This document shows, piece after piece, positions 59,135-64,000 of a stretch of DNA of 64,000 nt. Made by a program: the position numbers and the translations under genes. Positions within the stretch are counted from its first letter, which is position 1. The number at the start of each line of letters is the position of its first letter. A model generated the notes under the pieces. The model was not told the origin of the DNA, made no database searches, and saw nothing but the letters and a program-made list of their open reading frames with translations. This DNA is from Paenibacillus helianthi (GTDB lineage Bacteria > Bacillota > Bacilli > Paenibacillales > Paenibacillaceae): assembly GCF_001909055.1 (NCBI RefSeq), contig NZ_LVWI01000035.1, positions 62,001 to 126,000 of the forward strand, written 5' to 3'.

Positions 59135-61378
59135 CTACTTGCCGGACTTTATGCTTTTGCGCAGCCGCAAAGCTTCAGTATACACGCTGCGCCAGTCTTT
59201 GTCTTCAATAACCTCTGGGCTGTACTTCGCACGTTCGAACATCCCCAGCAGAGCTGTGAGAGATCCAGAAGCCGCAGGGCGTTCGTGTCTCCAGCGATCG
59301 ACGGATTCGCGGAGCGTTTCGTGTTCTTCCTTAAGCATGCCCTTTCTGCGAGCATACCTTACCCAGCGCGCCGTTTCCGCCTCAACTTTCTGAACGGGAG
59401 ACAGCGGCTGGCCGTTGCGCAGCCGCTGGATGAAGAAGCGCAGGCTGAAGCGGCGCTGCCAGAGCAGGAAGCCTGCCCAGGACAAAAGCACAACGGCTGC
59501 CGCTGCTACCATCCATGTTCCCATATGAAAGCCCTGCTCCTGTGAAGCGTTGTTCACCTTCTCCGACTTAGGCTGGGTGTCTTCTTCTTCTGGTGCCGCG
59601 GTTTCTTCAGGCGCTGCTTCCTGGCTTTGTGTCAGTAGAGGTGCCGTGAAGCCTGGAGTCGCCTCGACAGGAATCCATCCATAATCCCCAAAATAGACCT
59701 CTGCCCAGGAATGGGCATCTGCATTGGTTATCGTGTAGTTGTTATTGATGAGATCGCTCCCCTGCTGGATCGCAAGGTTGTCCGGAAGCTGCGCCTGTTC
59801 CCCCGGCGCATAGCCCTTGACCCAGCGGGCCGGAATCTCTAGTGAACGGGCCATGGTGACCAGCGCAGTTGAGTAATAGTCGCAATACCCTTCCATAATT
59901 TCGAACAGGAAGCTGTCCACCAGATCCTTGCTTTTGCGGCGTGAGAGATCTGGCTGGTTCGTATACGGAAAGCTCTGCTGCAGGTACTGCTGCAGAAGGG
60001 CTGTTTTCTCATAAGGTGTCTTCCCCTGGGCTGTGACCTTCGCCGCCAGCTCTTTAACCCGTTCCGGGAAGTTGTCCGGCAGCTGCAGGTACTGTTGATC
60101 AATCTTTACCCCGCCATACAGCTGTTGGTAAGTCTGTCTGTTCAACTCCTGTATCGGAACAACCGGCACCTGTGAGGTCAGCACATATTCTCGGGGGAAA
60201 GCCTTGCCGTTCCCCTCCGATTCCCATAGCAGTTCGCTGCCTTCTTTTCTCCAGGACAGGCCGCTGCTTGTATTCTGTCCATTCACCGAATTCACTTTCG
60301 AGATGGAGTAGCCTCCGAAGAGCACAGGGTAGGACTTGCCTCCCAGCACTTTTACAGTCTGCTTCAGCTCTTTGGTCTGCACCTTGGTAGCTGTATTCCG
60401 GTCCAGCTTCTGTCCGACTTCAGCCCCTGTCACCCCTCCTCTGGCTTCAGGGTCGTCATCACTCCAGCCTTTACCGGAATATACGCTGCGTGTCTCTCCC
60501 CGCATGTACGTGCGCAGATCCGAGGCCACCGTCATCACCGGTGAATAATCGAAATTGAAGCCCCCGCCGAGATTGTTGTCATCTGTACTATAACCAGAGG
60601 TTGTGCTCCCAGTGGAGGCTGTACCCGTTCCGTTACCTGAAGGGCCGGAGCTGCCGGAGCCTGGAGTACCGCCATTGCCGCTCCATTCCTGCCATGCCGT
60701 ATACGGATCAGTGAGCGTTGGGCGCACCTCAGGCATATTCACACCGGTAATAATCACAAGAGAAAAGATAATGGCTACATTAATGGCGATTTTAAAAGGA
60801 TATTTCAGCAAATGAGTCCAACCGCGCGGGTATTGCAGCTGAAAGCTTCTTAAATGCTGGGTAACCAGCCAGCCCATCCCGGCAGAAACTGTCCAGGCCA
60901 CCTCCTGCCATAATATAGAAGAAGTGAAAGAGTCCAGTGCAGCAAATGCCGCGATATTCATTCCGGTAAACATCAGAATCCGCGCTTTCGAGGATACCCA
61001 CCAAGAGGATATAAGAAGCAAGGCCAGCGCCCCAAAAGCAAACCAGATATAGGGTGCCATATGCGAAAGGATATCCGGCAGCCGGTCACGGAGCCCTGGC
61101 ATCCAGGGATCAGGAACGTAGGCCCCGTAATGAAGTACCATCCGGTAGGTAAGGTATACCGCAGCCGCAGCTTCAAGCAGCAGCCGGTAGACCGCTTTGG
61201 CGGGTATAAGTATTTCAATAACCACCGCTGCAGCCAGTGCCAGAAGCACCGACGCGGTGGTCACTTCAAGCCAGAAGGTTTCTGTGTAAGAAATCCATTG
61301 CAGTGCAATCACCATCAGCCACAGCAGGCTGAAAGAGTGATGCCAGGAGGATTTAATTCCATTCCACCAGCGTATCAT
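59135..61378 (-). CDS. Membrane transglutaminase-like protein (TgpA type)
   Basis: The protein has 747 residues. Six N-terminal helices (about 1-215) are followed by a large outer domain. The transglutaminase-like core carries Cys in MEGYCDYYSTALVTMARSLE, His in ADAHSWAEVYFGDYGWIPVE and the following Asp/Glu region. A further helix (MVAAAAVVLLSWAGFLLW) and a cytoplasmic tail end the protein. Such proteins occur with MoxR and DUF58 genes and may process or cross-link cell-surface proteins. The start overlaps the DUF58 gene by 4 bp. Confidence 0.9.
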   Translation of the reverse strand: MIRWWNGIKSSWHHSFSLLWLMVIALQWISYTETFWLEVTTASVLLALAAAVVIEILIPAKAVYRLLLEAAAAVYLTYRMVLHYGAYVPDPWMPGLRDRLPDILSHMAPYIWFAFGALALLLISSWWVSSKARILMFTGMNIAAFAALDSFTSSILWQEVAWTVSAGMGWLVTQHLRSFQLQYPRGWTHLLKYPFKIAINVAIIFSLVIITGVNMPEVRPTLTDPYTAWQEWSGNGGTPGSGSSGPSGNGTGTASTGSTTSGYSTDDNNLGGGFNFDYSPVMTVASDLRTYMRGETRSVYSGKGWSDDDPEARGGVTGAEVGQKLDRNTATKVQTKELKQTVKVLGGKSYPVLFGGYSISKVNSVNGQNTSSGLSWRKEGSELLWESEGNGKAFPREYVLTSQVPVVPIQELNRQTYQQLYGGVKIDQQYLQLPDNFPERVKELAAKVTAQGKTPYEKTALLQQYLQQSFPYTNQPDLSRRKSKDLVDSFLFEIMEGYCDYYSTALVTMARSLEIPARWVKGYAPGEQAQLPDNLAIQQGSDLINNNYTITNADAHSWAEVYFGDYGWIPVEATPGFTAPLLTQSQEAAPEETAAPEEEDTQPKSEKVNNASQEQGFHMGTWMVAAAAVVLLSWAGFLLWQRRFSLRFFIQRLRNGQPLSPVQKVEAETARWVRYARRKGMLKEEHETLRESVDRWRHERPAASGSLTALLGMFERAKYSPEVIEDKDWRSVYTEALRLRKSIKSGK

Positions 61379-62625
61379 ATGACCTTATCACCTCCGAGCA
61401 CAGCGGGGAGCTCCTGCAGCGAACTGACGCTGTAGCCAGTAATCCCGCGTGATCCCAGTACGTCTATCCACTCCTGAGTACGCTTCATGGACGCCGGATT
61501 ACGTGCATGAATTTGCGAGGGCGTCATCCCCCGGCTCTCTGCCCAGCGCAGCACATCCAGAACAGGCTGGCCTGACTGGGGACTGATTAGCACAAAATAT
61601 GAGCCCTTGGGGAACATACGGGACGCCTTTTCCAGTCTAGTAATCAGCGGTCCGCGGCCCTCAGCATTGATATCGATCAAATATTGAATCATTTTCTGCC
61701 GTTCTGCACTACCTTCGGCAGGTGCGAACATCTTGGTATGCTTGTCCAGACAGCACAGGCCGATACCGATCCGTTCACGAATTCCATAACCCAGCAGCGA
61801 GGCTGTAATCGAAACAGCTAGCTCGAAATGATTCGAACTGCCATAGGATGCCGCACTTCCGTCCAGTACAAGCACAGTTTTGGGAATAGATTCATGCTCG
61901 AATTCTTTCGATTTCCAGTCGCCGGTCTTCGCCGTTGCATTCCAGTGAATACGGGTCAGCCGGTCACCGTAGACATAATCGCGGACACCGTTGATCTGTG
62001 TAGTCTCGCGGCGAGAAGGGACCAGTGATGCCTGAGGCCCGGCCAGCCGGGCTCTCCGCTCAAACAGCAGCCAGCGCGGCACAAATACTGAGCGCGGCAG
62101 CACACGGAACTGGCCCTCTGCCTGAAAGGTCCCTTTGTGCTCCACAAGCCCGAAGATGTCCTCGGAGAGAATATCCGTACCTTCAAAGGAATAATGGCCC
62201 CGCTCAAGCGCCGGTGTCTGGAAGTGCAGTTCTCCCCGGCCCTTCAGGCTGGGGATGAGACTTTCTTCAAACACCCATGTTTCGCCGTTGTGGCGCTTCA
62301 GTATCTCTCTCACCACTACATACGGCAAGGGCAAAAAGCCCGGGATCGTGATGCTCAGCTTCACCCGCAGGAACCCGCCCGCATATAATAAGTCTGGCTT
62401 GTCCTGCTCCGAATACAGGCTGCGGGTGCCTTTGGCGCGGCGGACACCGCCCAGGCCTCCGATCATTAAATAAAGAAGCAGCACAGTGACCATAATAAAG
62501 AGCATAAAGGAAGTTTTGCCGCCCTGAAAAAGTACATAAAGCAGCGTGATGCCCCAAATGGCGAGAACGCCGGCCATTTTGCGGGGCTGAAGAAGCGCGG
62601 CCGCCCCAGACAGATAGCTTTTCAT
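61375..62625 (-). CDS. DUF58 domain protein
   Basis: The protein has 416 residues. Two N-terminal helices (about 18-60) are followed by a beta-rich part and the DUF58 core GVRDYVYGDRLTRIHWNATA and TGDWKSKEFEHESIPKTVLV, ending in a vWA-like fold (LDGSAASYGSS). It is the middle partner of MoxR-DUF58-transglutaminase units, where the AAA ATPase is thought to remodel the vWA-like protein. It lies one base from the moxR stop. Confidence 0.9.
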   Translation of the reverse strand: MKSYLSGAAALLQPRKMAGVLAIWGITLLYVLFQGGKTSFMLFIMVTVLLLYLMIGGLGGVRRAKGTRSLYSEQDKPDLLYAGGFLRVKLSITIPGFLPLPYVVVREILKRHNGETWVFEESLIPSLKGRGELHFQTPALERGHYSFEGTDILSEDIFGLVEHKGTFQAEGQFRVLPRSVFVPRWLLFERRARLAGPQASLVPSRRETTQINGVRDYVYGDRLTRIHWNATAKTGDWKSKEFEHESIPKTVLVLDGSAASYGSSNHFELAVSITASLLGYGIRERIGIGLCCLDKHTKMFAPAEGSAERQKMIQYLIDINAEGRGPLITRLEKASRMFPKGSYFVLISPQSGQPVLDVLRWAESRGMTPSQIHARNPASMKRTQEWIDVLGSRGITGYSVSSLQELPAVLGGDKVI

Positions 62626-62626
62626 A

Positions 62627-63583
62627 TCACTGCCTCATCGTGACGGGCACGTGAATGCTCTGGAGCAGCTTCTGGAGCAGCGAATCCACATTCACGTTAT
62701 CCAGACGCGACTCCGGCCGCAGCAGGATACGGTGTCCCAGGGCATAGGGCGTTAGAATCTTAACATCATCGGGCAGTACATAATCGCGCTCCTGCAGGAA
62801 GGCATATGCCTTGCAGGCCATCATGAATGACAGGGACGCCCGTGGGCTGGCCCCAAGCAGCACCAGAGGATGCTCCCGGGTCTGCCGGACCACATCCAGC
62901 AGATAGTTCAGCACAGGATCACTGATATAGACGGAACGGATCTCTTCCTGAATGGAAGCAATCTCTTCCATTCCCGTCACTGGAGTCAGCCTGTCCACCG
63001 GCTGGCCCTCCTGATGGCTGAGCAGCAGGTTCTTCTCGGTATCTGCATCCGGATAACCGAGGCTAATCCGCAGCATGAAGCGGTCCAGCTGGGCTTCCGG
63101 CAGCGTATAGGTACCTTCAAAATCAATCGGGTTCTGCGTTGCACATAGCATGAAAGGATGCGGAAGCGGGTACGTCTCTCCATCTACAGTAACGTTCCGT
63201 TCCTCCATCACTTCAAGCAGTGCGGACTGCGTTTTGGTGGTGGCACGGTTGATCTCATCCGCAAGCAGAATATTAGTCATGACCGGACCCGGACGGAAAT
63301 GGAACATTTCATCGCGCGGATGATAGACGGAGACACCGGTAATGTCACTTGGAAGAATATCCGGGTTGCACTGAATCCGGCGGTATTCACCGGACATGGA
63401 TCTGGACAGGGCCCGTATCAGTTGGGTTTTGCCCGTTCCCGGCACATCCTCAATCAGGACATGTCCGCCGGCAAGGAGAGCAGTGAGCAGCAGCTCTATT
63501 TCAAATGATTTACCAAGGATGCAGGATTCCAGATTATTGCGAACAGCGTTCATAATTTGCATGGATTCTTGACGCACGGGCAT
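62627..63583 (-). CDS. MoxR-family AAA+ ATPase
   Basis: The protein has 318 residues, with AGGAGG before ATG. Walker A is IEDVPGTGKTQLIRAL, Walker B is NILLADEINRATTKTQ, sensor 1 is FMLCATQNPIDFEGTY, and the arginine region is LPEAQLDRFMLRI. MoxR ATPases act as chaperones for partner vWA proteins. It is first in a three-gene operon; an IS element has inserted about 130 bp upstream. Confidence 0.93.
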   Translation of the reverse strand: MPVRQESMQIMNAVRNNLESCILGKSFEIELLLTALLAGGHVLIEDVPGTGKTQLIRALSRSMSGEYRRIQCNPDILPSDITGVSVYHPRDEMFHFRPGPVMTNILLADEINRATTKTQSALLEVMEERNVTVDGETYPLPHPFMLCATQNPIDFEGTYTLPEAQLDRFMLRISLGYPDADTEKNLLLSHQEGQPVDRLTPVTGMEEIASIQEEIRSVYISDPVLNYLLDVVRQTREHPLVLLGASPRASLSFMMACKAYAFLQERDYVLPDDVKILTPYALGHRILLRPESRLDNVNVDSLLQKLLQSIHVPVTMRQ

Positions 63584-63711
63584 ATAGGGTAAACCTCCTA
63601 TGTCAAAATAAGCAGTATTAATTATATTTTACATGATTAGGGACCCCAAAGTACATTATTGAAGATTGCTATCTTTAACATACGTCAAAGAAGCCGAACA
63701 AGGTTCGGGAC

Positions 63712-64000
63712 TGACCCCGTAACGTGAGACAAATCAAAACACCTTCAAGAGAATGAAACCTTATCGTAAGATAGGGAGATAATCTTGGAGGTGTTTTTGC
63801 GTTGGCAACCAGAGTGAGCTACCCCGTAGAAATAAAGATGAAAGCTATAGAAATGAGATTGGCAGGAGTACCCGTGAGCGATGTTATGAAACAGCTGGGC
63901 ATACGAAATAGGACGCAACTAAAGGTGTGGATGAAATGGTATCGGGAAGGCGAAATTCATCGCATGGAGCAACCTGTAGGTAAGCAATACAGCTTTGGAA
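63712..64000 (+). mobile_element. Left end of an IS3-family insertion sequence
   Basis: The probable inverted-repeat end begins TGACCCCGTAACGTGAGACA, 90 bp before the orfA start. IS3 elements begin with TG and place orfA this close to the left end. The element runs past the right edge, so the right end and target duplication cannot be checked. Confidence 0.7.
63802..64000 (+). CDS. IS3-family transposase OrfA (partial)
   Basis: 66 codons are visible, from a TTG with TTGGAGG upstream. The peptide MATRVSYPVEIKMKAIEMRL, then GVPVSDVMKQLGIRNRTQLK and YREGEIHRMEQPVGKQYSFG, is the helix-turn-helix protein encoded by the first frame of IS3-group elements. It binds the IS ends; the catalytic OrfB would follow by frameshift outside the window. 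Confidence 0.85.
   Translation, partial: MATRVSYPVEIKMKAIEMRLAGVPVSDVMKQLGIRNRTQLKVWMKWYREGEIHRMEQPVGKQYSFG

Noticed and set aside
52779..63583. Mobile island covering the yqe and moxR clusters
   Set aside because: Both are conserved chromosomal operons with even composition. Only the IS end beyond 63712 is mobile.

Overview
The window looks like chromosomal DNA of a Paenibacillus-like bacterium (Bacillota, about 50% GC). The basis is the YesM/YesN-type two-component pairs beside sugar ABC transporters that lack an ATPase, an S-layer-homology protein, strong Gram-positive ribosome binding sites, and a yqeG-yqeH-aroE-yhbY-nadD-yqeK-rsfS-yqeM cluster in the Bacillus order. No rRNA, tRNA, prophage or CRISPR array was seen.

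Layout. 1-2.6 kb: the start of a sensor kinase, a gutted SGNH hydrolase, and a TPR receptor (1102-2502, minus) whose 3' end overlaps an unlisted 44-residue secreted propeptide (1005-1139), a candidate peptide quorum-sensing pair. 2.6-9.4 kb: YhgE/Pip membrane protein, a secreted protein, a 52-bp perfect palindrome, an AraC regulator, then gene debris between two copies of a structured repeat. 9.5-12.9 kb: response regulator, ABC ATPase, permease and kinase, with a four-repeat operator before the ATPase gene. 13-18 kb: DegV, and an M23 peptidase divergent from a two-component system whose kinase has a duplicated sensor module. 18-25.6 kb: double TerD protein, AraC regulator, methyltransferase, diaminopimelate and glutamate dehydrogenases, and a chimeric relic. 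25.9-30.3 kb: a very large NHL/FN3/SLH surface protein. 30.6-34 kb: PPOX-fold protein, an alpha/beta hydrolase divergent from a MarR regulator over twin palindromes, and yidC preceded by a MifM-like arrest peptide.

34.7-52.4 kb is a glycan region. A YesMN system is divergent from a sugar ABC transporter with a GH172 (DUF2961) enzyme and a second binding protein. An arabinan operon follows (binding protein, two permeases, GH51, GH43) with a divergent winged-helix regulator. Neither has its own ATPase. CcpA-type sites lie at both promoters. 52.5-59 kb is the conserved yqe housekeeping cluster with a CvfB-like gene inserted. 59-63.6 kb is a MoxR-DUF58-transglutaminase operon, followed by the left end of an IS3-family element running off the window.

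The strongest new observations are: (1) a MifM-like ribosome-arrest leader (33704-33952) whose last codons can pair with the yidC Shine-Dalgarno; (2) the receptor/propeptide pair at 1.0-2.5 kb; (3) a family of about seven intergenic hairpin repeats, all in one orientation; (4) an operator of four CTTAAG-type repeats spaced one helical turn apart. All calls come from reading the sequence; no database search was run.
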